Assembly: GCA_013041925.1 (NCBI GenBank)
Contig: JABDRB010000013.1
Coordinates: forward strand, 1 to 64,000
From: Akkermansiaceae bacterium
GTDB lineage: Bacteria > Verrucomicrobiota > Verrucomicrobiia > Verrucomicrobiales > Akkermansiaceae
Length of the DNA stretch: 64,000 nucleotides
Direction of reading: 5' to 3'
Shown: piece by piece, positions 47,490-54,520 of the stretch
Layout of the letters: the number at the start of each line of letters is the position of its first letter
Position numbering within the stretch: the stretch's first letter is position 1
Made by a program: the position numbers and the translations under genes
The notes under the pieces: model-generated
Databases searched by the model: none
Seen by the model: only the letters and a program-made list of their open reading frames with translations
Told to the model about the DNA's origin: nothing

Positions 47490-48968
47490 TGCTTCTGTGG
47501 CTTGCCTTATGTGCAATTTTCTCAACAATGTGCCTTGGTTTGGTCAGTAGCTGATTACTTTTCGGCCTTCGTTTAACTGCTCTGGGCTCATTTCTGTAAG
47601 GTCGGATGTTGAGTAGTTTTGTGGCGATCACTCGGATGATTTTTGCACGGTATAGAACTCTCTTTTTGCACGTCTTTGCGATGCTCTTGAAGTGGCCATA
47701 ACACGAGGTAACCAGATCCAGTGTTCCTTTGAAGCTGAGGTGATGGACGGGAACTTCCGCGTCGCGAGCTGCACTCTGCATCAGGCTGCGTAGCAGGTTG
47801 TATGCGATCATCATCATGAGCATGGTCTTGTGCGCCATGTCAGGACTTTTTACCGCGAAGAGCTCCATTCCCATCGTGGTTTTTACATCGCGAAGCTTCC
47901 CTTCAATCTCCCAGCGACGTGTGTAAAGTTCGGTTAGTTTCATGCCATCGTATTTGTTTGGATCAAGTAGATCACTGACAACAACGATGGTGCGTTTTTT
48001 GCCGCAGCGATCCTGGTATCCCACTTTGATGAGCCGCATCGTCATCTCTTCTGGCAGTGCCTTCCATTGCTTTTTACTAAGTTCACTTTTGGCGGGTTGC
48101 ACTTTGGGTTTTGACCATGTGACCAGACGCTGATTGGCTCCGATTTTCTTGCCAGCACGCCAGTCGAGTTTGCGATGGCGTGCCTGGTGTAGGCGCATCA
48201 GCACGTGGGCTTTGCGTTCCGTGGTGATGCGGGCGATGTATTCATAGGAGCAAAAGGCCCGATCAGCCATGATGAGATCGTTTTGCTCAATGCATCGAAG
48301 TCGCCTCGGGGCGACAGTGGCGTCATGCTCGCTCCATACGGATGTTTCCATTCCCTCCCAGCCTCCGTGGCTGAGATTGACGAGTCCCATCATTCCCGTA
48401 ACAGGAAAGCCACAACCCTCCTTCTGGCTACCTGGCTGAGGATAGACTCCTTGATTGAGCACAGTGTCGAGAAGCTGAACTGAACTGCCATCGATGGCTT
48501 TCAAGGCCATGCCTTTCCAGTGGTCCTCGTCACGCTCTAACCTCACCAATTCCTTACTAGTTTTCTCAAAAACTGCTTCCAGAAAACTTGTGCTAATGCG
48601 TGATCTTCCTTTGCAGCAGGAGCTGGTTCCTCCCGTGGGAACTGGCAAGCCTACCGCCTGATACCAGCTCTGAAGCATGGCTAATGCCTTGCCGCACGAT
48701 GCGTTTTGATCGAGAACTTGAGCTAACCACGCCCAAAAAACTGGGATGTTCCCGTAACTACGGTGGCGTTTGGCCTGGTCAATTTATTCTAGAAAATCAG
48801 ATCCTAAAACATGTTCAAAGAGCAGCGCGCATCCACTCAAGGAATCGCGCGTTATTCTTTGTCGATCCTCTCGAATGGAAGCTTGTTTTTTGCGCTCAAT
48901 CAGGCCAAATATGTGTAGCGGAAGCCAGTTAGATACGGTTGTTTTTTCACGCTTCTTAACCAGTACAT
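47482..48968 (-). pseudogene. IS4-family transposase, disrupted by a stop and a probable frameshift
   Basis: The intact 398-codon part starts at 48678. It shows the DDE pattern: KAIDGSSVQLLD (first Asp), IMADRAFCSYEYI (second Asp) and the YREK-type motif YTRRWEIEGKLRDVKTTMGM (Glu). The frame continues upstream of 48678 with further transposase-like sequence (HRSYGNIPVFWAWLAQVLDQNASCGKA) up to an in-frame TAA at 48784-48786 and beyond it (LSGCALLFEHVLGSDFLE). The only plausible start, the ATG at 48968, is one base out of frame; adding one A to the A6 run at 48942-48947 would join them. The lesions would stop full-length expression. Confidence 0.75.
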
Positions 48969-49003
48969 AGCTGGCTTTCCGTCAACCCCTTTCCCTTGAA
49001 AAT

Positions 49004-49024
49004 CCGCTTAAGGAAGTGCCATTC
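49004..49024. repeat. Right inverted repeat of the IS
   Basis: Inverted match to 47469-47489. A looser copy of this end plus its flank (aagtgccatccgg) is seen at 47373-47385, on the left side of the element. Confidence 0.8.
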
Positions 49025-49170
49025 GGGACAGGCCTTTTATAAATTACTGTATTCACGATGTTCTCTATGCGCGGTGCTCTGTCTTTCGCCTGAATTTCTT
49101 GAGTAGAAACTTTTACCGTTAGAATAAGTGAAAGAATGAACCAAAGCAGGAGTTTGTGGAGATTTATAAA
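49025..49170 (-). pseudogene. Gene fragment beside the IS (signal-peptide-like stretch)
   Basis: On the minus strand a short open stretch reads KLLLWFILSLILTVKVSTQEIQAKDRAP and ends NTVIYKRPVP exactly at the IS border. The hydrophobic start looks like a secreted protein's signal peptide, but no ATG precedes it and an in-frame stop lies upstream. Its last 19 bases (49025-49043) recur at 54311-54329 directly before a VPEP motif. I read it as the remnant of a PEP-CTERM-type gene cut by the IS. Confidence 0.4.
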
Positions 49171-49221
49171 TTATCGTTAGGGTGCTCGATGTTAGTTTGA
49201 TCCGTCAAGCGGGCGCTGACC

Positions 49222-50532
49222 TTACGAACCTTCTATGACTGTGATTTTGAAATCTTTGATGGCTTTGTGCATTTGTTCGGCCTTGTGAGGATGCTTGCTC
49301 GCCACGTTGGTGGTTTCCTTCAGGTCATTTTTAAGGTCATAGAGTTGGATGTCATTTTCTTTGACGATCATCTTCCAATCGCCGCGGCGCATTGCGGTGC
49401 CGAGCTTGGGTTCATACCCGAAGAAGATGTCGCGCTGAGGAAAGGCTTTCTGCTCCAGTATGTGCGCCTTTGCACTTATGCCATCGAGGTTGTCAGGGTT
49501 ACTGTCAGATAAGCCTGCAATTTCAGTGAAGGTAGGAAAAAGATCCATACCAATGATGAACGCATCGGACTCCGAGCCAGCTTTGACTTTGCCGGGCCAC
49601 CATGCGATAGCGGGGACGCGGTGACCGCCTTCAAATTGGCTGAATTTTCCACCACGGTAAGGACGTTCTTGAGGGCTCATTTTGACATCACCGTTATCGG
49701 AGAAGAAGAACACCAAGGTGTTTTTATCGAGGCCGAGCTCCACGAGGGTATCGAGTATTTCGCCGACGCCTTTGTCCATTTCTTCAAGGATGATCTTATA
49801 ACGTGGGCGATTACTCTCGTTGACGCGGTTCCACCTTCTCTTTGTTCGTGTTTCGGGCTTATCTGCTGGGGTTTGGTACGGGTTGTGCACGGCCGCGTGA
49901 GACACATAAAGGAAGAAGGGTTTATCCTTGTTGCGTTTGATGAAGTCGACGCTGTTGTTCGTAATGAGGTCAGTGCTATAGCCTGGGACGTCCTGAGTTT
50001 TTAGCCCGACTTTCCATTGGTTGTGGACGTGGTAATCGCTGCCGCCATTGAGAAAGCCGATGTATTCGTCGAACCCGTGGTGGATCGGGTTGTATTTGTC
50101 AGCGTGACCGAGGTGCCACTTGCCGAAGATGGCAGTCTGGTAGCCCTTGTCTTTGAAAGCGCGCGGGATAGTGGGGACGGAAGGCAGGAGTCCCCTCGTA
50201 TCTTTTGCTCCTACGATGACATCGACAATGCCATAGCGCTGCTGGTAGCGTCCGGTCAGGAAGGCGGTTCTTGTGGGGCTACAAACGGAGGAGTTGGTGT
50301 GGAAGTCGGTGAAGTTCATTCCCTCGCGCGCCATTTTGTCAATTCTAGGCGTCTTAACCCAGCCGTTGTAGAGGCTGAGGTCTCCACAGCCGAGATCGTC
50401 GGCGAGGATGACGATGATGTTTGGCCGGCGTTCGGCATAAGACGTAAGAGGCGCGACCAATAGTAGCAGGGCGAATAGAAAACTACTGCTAGAAATTTGC
50501 TTTTTAAGTGAGGTGTTCGGAGAGGCTGTCAT
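49222..50532 (-). CDS. Secreted sulfatase (S1 family)
   Basis: Hydrolyses sulfate esters, probably on a polysaccharide. The 436-residue product starts with a signal peptide (FLFALLLLVAPLTSYAE), then RRPNIIVILADDLGCGDLSLYN with the calcium-binding Asp pair, and the formylglycine motif Cys-Ser-Pro-Thr-Arg in NSSVCSPTRTAFLTGRYQQRYG. The second part has GKWHLGHADKYNPIHHGFDEYIG and YLYVSHAAVHNPYQTP-like sequence. The start at 50532 (MTASPNTS) is used; the frame is open 33 codons further with an atypical hydrophobic lead. No sulfatase-maturase gene is adjacent. A fragment of this gene's 5' region recurs at 53920-53986. Confidence 0.9.
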   Translation of the reverse strand: MTASPNTSLKKQISSSSFLFALLLLVAPLTSYAERRPNIIVILADDLGCGDLSLYNGWVKTPRIDKMAREGMNFTDFHTNSSVCSPTRTAFLTGRYQQRYGIVDVIVGAKDTRGLLPSVPTIPRAFKDKGYQTAIFGKWHLGHADKYNPIHHGFDEYIGFLNGGSDYHVHNQWKVGLKTQDVPGYSTDLITNNSVDFIKRNKDKPFFLYVSHAAVHNPYQTPADKPETRTKRRWNRVNESNRPRYKIILEEMDKGVGEILDTLVELGLDKNTLVFFFSDNGDVKMSPQERPYRGGKFSQFEGGHRVPAIAWWPGKVKAGSESDAFIIGMDLFPTFTEIAGLSDSNPDNLDGISAKAHILEQKAFPQRDIFFGYEPKLGTAMRRGDWKMIVKENDIQLYDLKNDLKETTNVASKHPHKAEQMHKAIKDFKITVIEGS

Positions 50533-51296
50533 GGGGTGATAAGGGGGTTGCGGGGGGAAAGAGGGACTGAAATGAACGGACAATGACGGGTAAGCAGTGG
50601 TCACCCAATAATAAAATGCGGAAATGAGCAAAACAATTGAGGAAGAGCTACTTTGGGGTGCAAAAAGAGCTTTAGCACAGTCGATTCGTAGTCTTCACTG
50701 ACGCTCGTGGACGCAGTTTTCCCGAGACGCTTGGTCAAAAAGGGCGTTTTTTGGCAGCGGTTGTTCTCGAGCCCCTATGGGCGGAATCAGGAATCTTCGA
50801 GGATCAGGGTGCGGCCATCGCCGAGCGGGATCTCGATGGGGCACCAATCCGGGCTTTGGTCATACTGCCTGAAATCACCCCCTACAGGCTTCCTTTCCTG
50901 ATTGAACCCGTTCAGGTCAGGTTCGTCGTCGGGAACGCTCCAGCCGCATTTCGGTGGCAAATGATGAAAACAAGATCCGGAGGAGGATCTTGCAGGATGG
51001 CATGGCCAGAGCGGATCGGCGGCAATCCATTCCTTGATCACCTGCCAGGGAGGCTCGATGGGCTCCATGCTGTCCATATCGAAGGGAGGCGGCGGTGGGC
51101 GGGGCAGATGAATGATGCGTTGATGTCGCTAGCGCTCCACCCCTTGCGGGGCCCGTCTATTCGGCTGGCTGTCTCCACTTCGTTCCGGCTCAGCCAACAC
51201 CTCGCGATGCTAACCTTGCCTTCCGCTAGCGGTTCTCTCTACCGAGCCCGCAGGAGACTTGCCCCCCCCCAAGTCAGAGCGCCCTGCCGGGCGGAC
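50533..51296. other. Spacer between sulfatase and PEP-CTERM gene, no certain gene
   Basis: About 760 bases. Upstream of the sulfatase there is A+T-rich promoter-like sequence to about 50700. From 50750 on the sequence is G+C-rich. A 96-codon minus-strand frame at 50787-51077 is described separately. The remainder (51100-51296) is G+C-rich with no coding signal I trust and includes a run of nine C at 51263-51271. Confidence 0.5.
50787..51077 (-). CDS. Possible small hypothetical protein
   Basis: A 96-codon frame (MDSMEPIEPPWQVIKEW..., ending GDGRTLILEDS) with a varied, soluble-protein-like composition, rich in Pro, Trp and Asp. I do not recognise it. It could be a real small gene, a fragment of something larger, or chance. 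A 19-bp segment just inside its 5' side (51077-51095) recurs at 54238-54256 in the scrambled region. Confidence 0.3.
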   Translation of the reverse strand: MDSMEPIEPPWQVIKEWIAADPLWPCHPARSSSGSCFHHLPPKCGWSVPDDEPDLNGFNQERKPVGGDFRQYDQSPDWCPIEIPLGDGRTLILEDS

Positions 51297-51327
51297 CAAA
51301 AAAATACCGCATCCTAGGATGCGGTAT
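51297..51327 (-). terminator. Terminator of the 51351-52103 PEP-CTERM gene
   Basis: A perfect 24-bp palindrome (ataccgcatcct / aggatgcggtat) at 51304-51327 is followed on the minus strand by a run of Ts, 24 nt after the gene's stop. Confidence 0.85.
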
Positions 51328-51350
51328 CGTAAACATTGTTGTGTATCGAA

Positions 51351-52103
51351 CTAGCGGCGACGGCGAATGAAGAGCGCCATGCCTGCAAGGCCGAGAAGTG
51401 CGGAAGTGGAGGGCTCAGGGACAAGTGTAAATTCAACATTGTCGAAGAGTAGTCCACGGCCGTAGTTGGCATAACCGCTGCCGTCGACCAGATCGGTTCT
51501 TGTCTGGCCGACTTCAAACGTCAGCGCTGAGCCCGCAGTTCCCGTCGTGGTGCCGAAAACTGAGCCGTCGAAATCGGCTGCGCTGAAGCTGAAGGTATGC
51601 GTCTGTGCCGCGCTCCAGTTATCCCCTTCATTGTGGGCTGCATCGAATTCAGGCATCGCCCAATCATCTTGATAGAGCAGATTCCCGCTGACCGTTTCGC
51701 TGATGCGGATACGTAGGTGGCGGTCATTCGCGTTACCCCAATTCATTTCCGTAGCATTCAGGTTGACTTCGAACTGGTCGGAAGCCGACCAGTTGTGAGT
51801 CGTGTTACGGGCGATGTAAAAATTCCCGTATTCACTTTGAATGGCTCGATTTGTGCCCGAACCACCATCCGGCACATCCGAATTTGAATACTTGTGTTGC
51901 ATGCGAAAATCGGTAGTTACAGTCCCAACTGTAGACCCATGCCCAACGACCGTCCAGTTCGTGAGCGACCCCGGGGCAGGGTTTCCCGTAAGCGATACAT
52001 CGCTTGTTATTGCGGGGTCATCAAAGCCATCGAAGAATATGACTGTCGCGGCTTCTGCGGAAGCCAATAGTGCCAGAGTTAATGTGAGTATGCGATATTT
52101 CAT
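51351..52103 (-). CDS. PEP-CTERM sorting domain protein
   Basis: A 250-residue secreted protein. The signal peptide is MKYRILTLTLALLASAEA. The body is a beta-sandwich-like region (FFDGFDD near the start, then WSASDQFEVNLNATEMNWG; TFEVGQTRTDLVDGSGYANYGRGLLFDNVEFTL), resembling secreted carbohydrate-binding-like domains. The C-terminus reads LVPEPSTSALLGLAGMALFIRRRR. It shares 62 bp (one mismatch) of its 3' end with 54254-54315. It is co-directional with the downstream sulfatase but has its own terminator. Confidence 0.85.
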   Translation of the reverse strand: MKYRILTLTLALLASAEAATVIFFDGFDDPAITSDVSLTGNPAPGSLTNWTVVGHGSTVGTVTTDFRMQHKYSNSDVPDGGSGTNRAIQSEYGNFYIARNTTHNWSASDQFEVNLNATEMNWGNANDRHLRIRISETVSGNLLYQDDWAMPEFDAAHNEGDNWSAAQTHTFSFSAADFDGSVFGTTTGTAGSALTFEVGQTRTDLVDGSGYANYGRGLLFDNVEFTLVPEPSTSALLGLAGMALFIRRRR

Positions 52104-52219
52104 GGTTCGTTTAGGGTTTGCTGCTGTATGGATAATCAGTTGGGATCTAGATTGACAACGAGAGGAGTTTGATGTGAGCTACATGTGATGTCAAGAAATT
52201 TAGAACATATTTATACAGC

Positions 52220-53815
52220 ATGAAGATTTTCATCCTGATCCCTGTATTCCTGTTGGCGATTCTGCTGGGGCTTGTGTCAATTGTTCAGATGCCGCGGTCG
52301 GCTCAGGCGGATTTTAGCCATGGAGAAAAGCTTGCCCGGATGCATTGTGCCGCCTGTCACAGTTTTCCCGAGCCGGACATCCTTCCCGAGCGAAGCTGGA
52401 GATTTCTGCTCCCTTACATGAGCTTTCGTATGGGTGTGGATGATATTTCACCCCTTGAGGGTGCCTGTCCCGATGTGCTTGACCGGATTGAGAGTCGCAG
52501 GCGACTGACCCGGCAAATAAGGGTCGCTCCGGAGGTGCCCATGCTCGCGCAGGAAGATTGGGAGGCTATTCGGGATTATTACCTGTCTGCCGCTCCCAAG
52601 GCTCCCCTGCCGCAGGCGGCGAAACAGCAACCGGTCGTGGGGCTCGATCTCTTCCGGCCTCTCGAACACGACTTTAGCCACAGGCAGGCGATTACTTCAT
52701 TGCTTCATGTGGATGAAGAAAATCTGGAGGTCATCACCGGAGACAGCCGCTTCCAGTGGCTCATTACCTTGAACAAGGACCTAAAAAGGCAGTTCTTTGT
52801 CAATACCCAGGGTTTTATCTGGCTGCAGGCCAGGCAGAGGAGGGGTGAAGGGATGTATCTACTTTCGATCGGTGACTTGATGGGTGGCTATGCCAACAAC
52901 CGGCTTGGGAAAATCAATTACGTCGAGCGGAGCGGCACCACTTACTTAAACAAAGGGATCGCCCTGACTGGCTTGCATCGTCCCTCGGCCATGGGTTTCG
53001 GTGATTTTGATCGGGACGGCACGGAGGAGGTGGTAATTGCGAATTTTGGATCCTCGATCGGGAGTGTGGGCATTTACAAGGCGAAGGCCAACGGCTGGCA
53101 GTTTCAAACGGAGCCTTCCATTGTCCTTTCAACTCTGCCAGGCGCGGTGGACTGCGAGGTCGCGGATTTCAACGGCGACGGCCTGCCGGATGTCGCGGTG
53201 CTCTTCTCGGATGCACGCGAGAGTCTGACGATTTTCCTCAACCGAGGGCAGGGTGAGTTCGAGCAAAAGGTCATTTTCGAAAAACATTCCGCCTGGGGAT
53301 TTGTGCGCTTCCAGTGGGTCGATTTTGATTCGGACGGCGATCTTGATGTCATCACAGTGAATGGCGATAACGTCGACTCGGATCCTTATAACACACTGAA
53401 ACCCTACCACGGAATACGTCTGTATTTGAACCATGGCGACTTGAGCTTTGAAGAGAGCTTTTCCTATCCGATGTATGGCGCCTATGGGGTGGCTGCCGAG
53501 GACTTTGACCTGGATGGCGACGTCGATATCGCCGCAATCGCCTTCAACCCGGATTTCAGTAGTAAGAACAGGGAGGATTTCGTCTATCTGGAGAATAATG
53601 GGGAGATGGGCTTTGCAGCCAAAACCATTGAGTTCCCCAAAACGGACCGATGGATGACGATTGCATCCGGCGATATCGACGGAGACGGAGATAAAGATTT
53701 GTTGCTTGGTGGTGGTTACCTCTCTGCAGGACTCGACGTGGATTATCGTGAGTTAATGGAAGATATGGATGCCCATGGCAGGACGTTGTTCGTTCTGGAA
53801 AACAAAACAAAGTAG
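52220..53815 (+). CDS. Secreted cytochrome c / FG-GAP (VCBS) repeat protein
   Basis: A 531-residue protein with a membrane or signal anchor at the N-terminus (FILIPVFLLAILLGLVSIVQM), then a heme c site CAACH at about residue 45 (ARMHCAACHSFPEPD). From about 250 on come repeats of the FG-GAP/VCBS type with calcium-binding Asp-rich loops: DFDRDGTEEVVIANFG, DFNGDGLPDVAVLF, DFDSDGDLDVITVNGD, DFDLDGDVDIAAIAF, DIDGDGDKDLLLGGG. It probably forms a periplasmic or surface beta-propeller with an electron-carrying head. Function unknown; such proteins are common in Verrucomicrobia and Planctomycetes. It is divergent from the PEP-CTERM gene. Confidence 0.85.
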   Translation: MKIFILIPVFLLAILLGLVSIVQMPRSAQADFSHGEKLARMHCAACHSFPEPDILPERSWRFLLPYMSFRMGVDDISPLEGACPDVLDRIESRRRLTRQIRVAPEVPMLAQEDWEAIRDYYLSAAPKAPLPQAAKQQPVVGLDLFRPLEHDFSHRQAITSLLHVDEENLEVITGDSRFQWLITLNKDLKRQFFVNTQGFIWLQARQRRGEGMYLLSIGDLMGGYANNRLGKINYVERSGTTYLNKGIALTGLHRPSAMGFGDFDRDGTEEVVIANFGSSIGSVGIYKAKANGWQFQTEPSIVLSTLPGAVDCEVADFNGDGLPDVAVLFSDARESLTIFLNRGQGEFEQKVIFEKHSAWGFVRFQWVDFDSDGDLDVITVNGDNVDSDPYNTLKPYHGIRLYLNHGDLSFEESFSYPMYGAYGVAAEDFDLDGDVDIAAIAFNPDFSSKNREDFVYLENNGEMGFAAKTIEFPKTDRWMTIASGDIDGDGDKDLLLGGGYLSAGLDVDYRELMEDMDAHGRTLFVLENKTK

Positions 53816-53919
53816 CAAACCGTGAAAGGGGTCCGGCATGGGGTCCGAGGATTATGAATTTAGCCTATGTTAGATTGTGCTCCTGGTTAGCTGTAACAGG
53901 AAAAAGTTGCCCTTCAAAC

Positions 53920-53986
53920 TGATAGAAATCTGCTTTTTGGGCGAGATGTTCGGAGAGGCTTTCATGGGGTGGTAAGGGGGTTGGCT
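53920..53986 (-). pseudogene. Decayed 5' fragment of a sulfatase gene
   Basis: On the minus strand it matches the signal-peptide start of the intact sulfatase, including the shared gaggt/gagatgttcggagaggct block, the ATG context tcatggggtg and the taagggggttg upstream piece. The body of the gene is missing. Confidence 0.6.
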
Positions 53987-53997
53987 CTGGGTTTAGC

Positions 53998-54225
53998 TTG
54001 GTCAGACTTAGCTGGAATGCGGAAATGGATGCACGCAAGGCAATGCTAGCCCGGATTGTAAGAAGACATACAGGCATCGGATTGGAATGGATACCGACAA
54101 CGCTCGGAATGCGAGTTAGAAGCAGCGTCATCCGAGCCAAAAAAGAATTACAAAGGAAAATGAGCCATGATAAAAAACTTCAAAAGCAATGGAAAAAAAT
54201 AGAAATGCCCCTTATCTTTTCCTGA
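53998..54225 (+). pseudogene. C-terminal remnant of a REP-associated tyrosine transposase (Y1_Tnp, RAYT)
   Basis: The 75-codon frame includes DARKAMLARIVRRHTGIGLEWIPTTLGM, which has the layout of the helix-turn-helix tail of RAYT proteins (family form: K-x-A-L-A-x-x-L-R-x-x-T, W-I-A-x-x-L-x-M-G). It opens with TTG and lacks the catalytic His-x-His and Tyr region, so only the tail survives. The following cctgacccca is like sequences flanking such elements. The call rests on pattern memory. Confidence 0.45.
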
Positions 54226-54237
54226 CCCCATTTTCTG

Positions 54238-54329
54238 TATCGAAGGGAGGCGGCGGCGAATGAAGAGTGCCATGCCTGCAAGGCCGAGAAGTGCGGAAGT
54301 GGAGGGCTCAGGGACAGGCCTTTTATAAA
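54238..54329. repeat. Mosaic of three sequence blocks found elsewhere in the window
   Basis: 54238-54256 equals 51077-51095 (19 bp); 54254-54315 equals 51361-51422 (62 bp, one mismatch); 54311-54329 equals 49025-49043 (19 bp). Confidence 0.85.
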
Positions 54330-54500
54330 ATAAGGCGGGTCAAGTTGGAGACGAAAGCTTCGTTTATCCTAATGATTCGTATTTTGGCAGCACTTGGATC
54401 AGATTTTTCAAAAATGAAGCCCGACAGACGGATATCGCCTCGCGCTGTTACCCTGTGGCTGTTGGAGAAATTATTACTACTATATTTGACAAAATTGAAA
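54238..54500 (-). pseudogene. Decayed 3' end of a PEP-CTERM gene
   Basis: The minus-strand frame reads FVSNLTRLILYKRPVPEPSTSALLGLAGMALFIRRRL, a perfect PEP-CTERM tail, but the stop after the arginines is replaced and the frame runs on. Upstream the frame is open to about 54613, overlapping the serA start, without signal peptide. The last 62 bases equal the intact gene at 51361-51422. Confidence 0.65.
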
Positions 54501-54520
54501 GTCCCCACTACAGGAATCAC

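Larger units (their letters stand above)
47469..49024. mobile_element. IS4-family insertion sequence, 21-bp inverted repeats, apparently inactive
   Basis: A 1,556-bp element bounded by perfect 21-bp terminal inverted repeats at 47469-47489 and 49004-49024, starting gaatggcacttcc inward. No direct target repeat is obvious in the flanks. It carries a single minus-strand transposase gene with two lesions. The right flank continues into a gene fragment whose last codons (KRPVP) equal those before the VPEP motif at 54311-54329, so the IS may have cut a PEP-CTERM gene. Confidence 0.85.
53816..54520. other. Scrambled region with gene remnants
   Basis: About 700 bases without an intact gene. From left to right: 53920-53986 is similar (around 85 per cent by eye) to 50492-50551, the start of the sulfatase gene; 53998-54225 encodes a transposase-tail-like peptide; 54238-54256 equals 51077-51095; 54254-54315 equals 51361-51422 with one mismatch; 54311-54329 equals 49025-49043. 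The pieces come from the sulfatase/PEP-CTERM neighbourhood. Confidence 0.75.

Noticed and set aside
50751-51317. 188-codon plus-strand frame between sulfatase and PEP-CTERM gene
   Set aside because: Arg/Pro/Leu-rich composition without motifs; looks like a G+C-driven chance frame opposite the weak 50787-51077 frame.
49222-53815. A polysaccharide utilisation locus
   Set aside because: Only one sulfatase is present, with no glycoside hydrolases, SusC/D-type transporters or maturase nearby.
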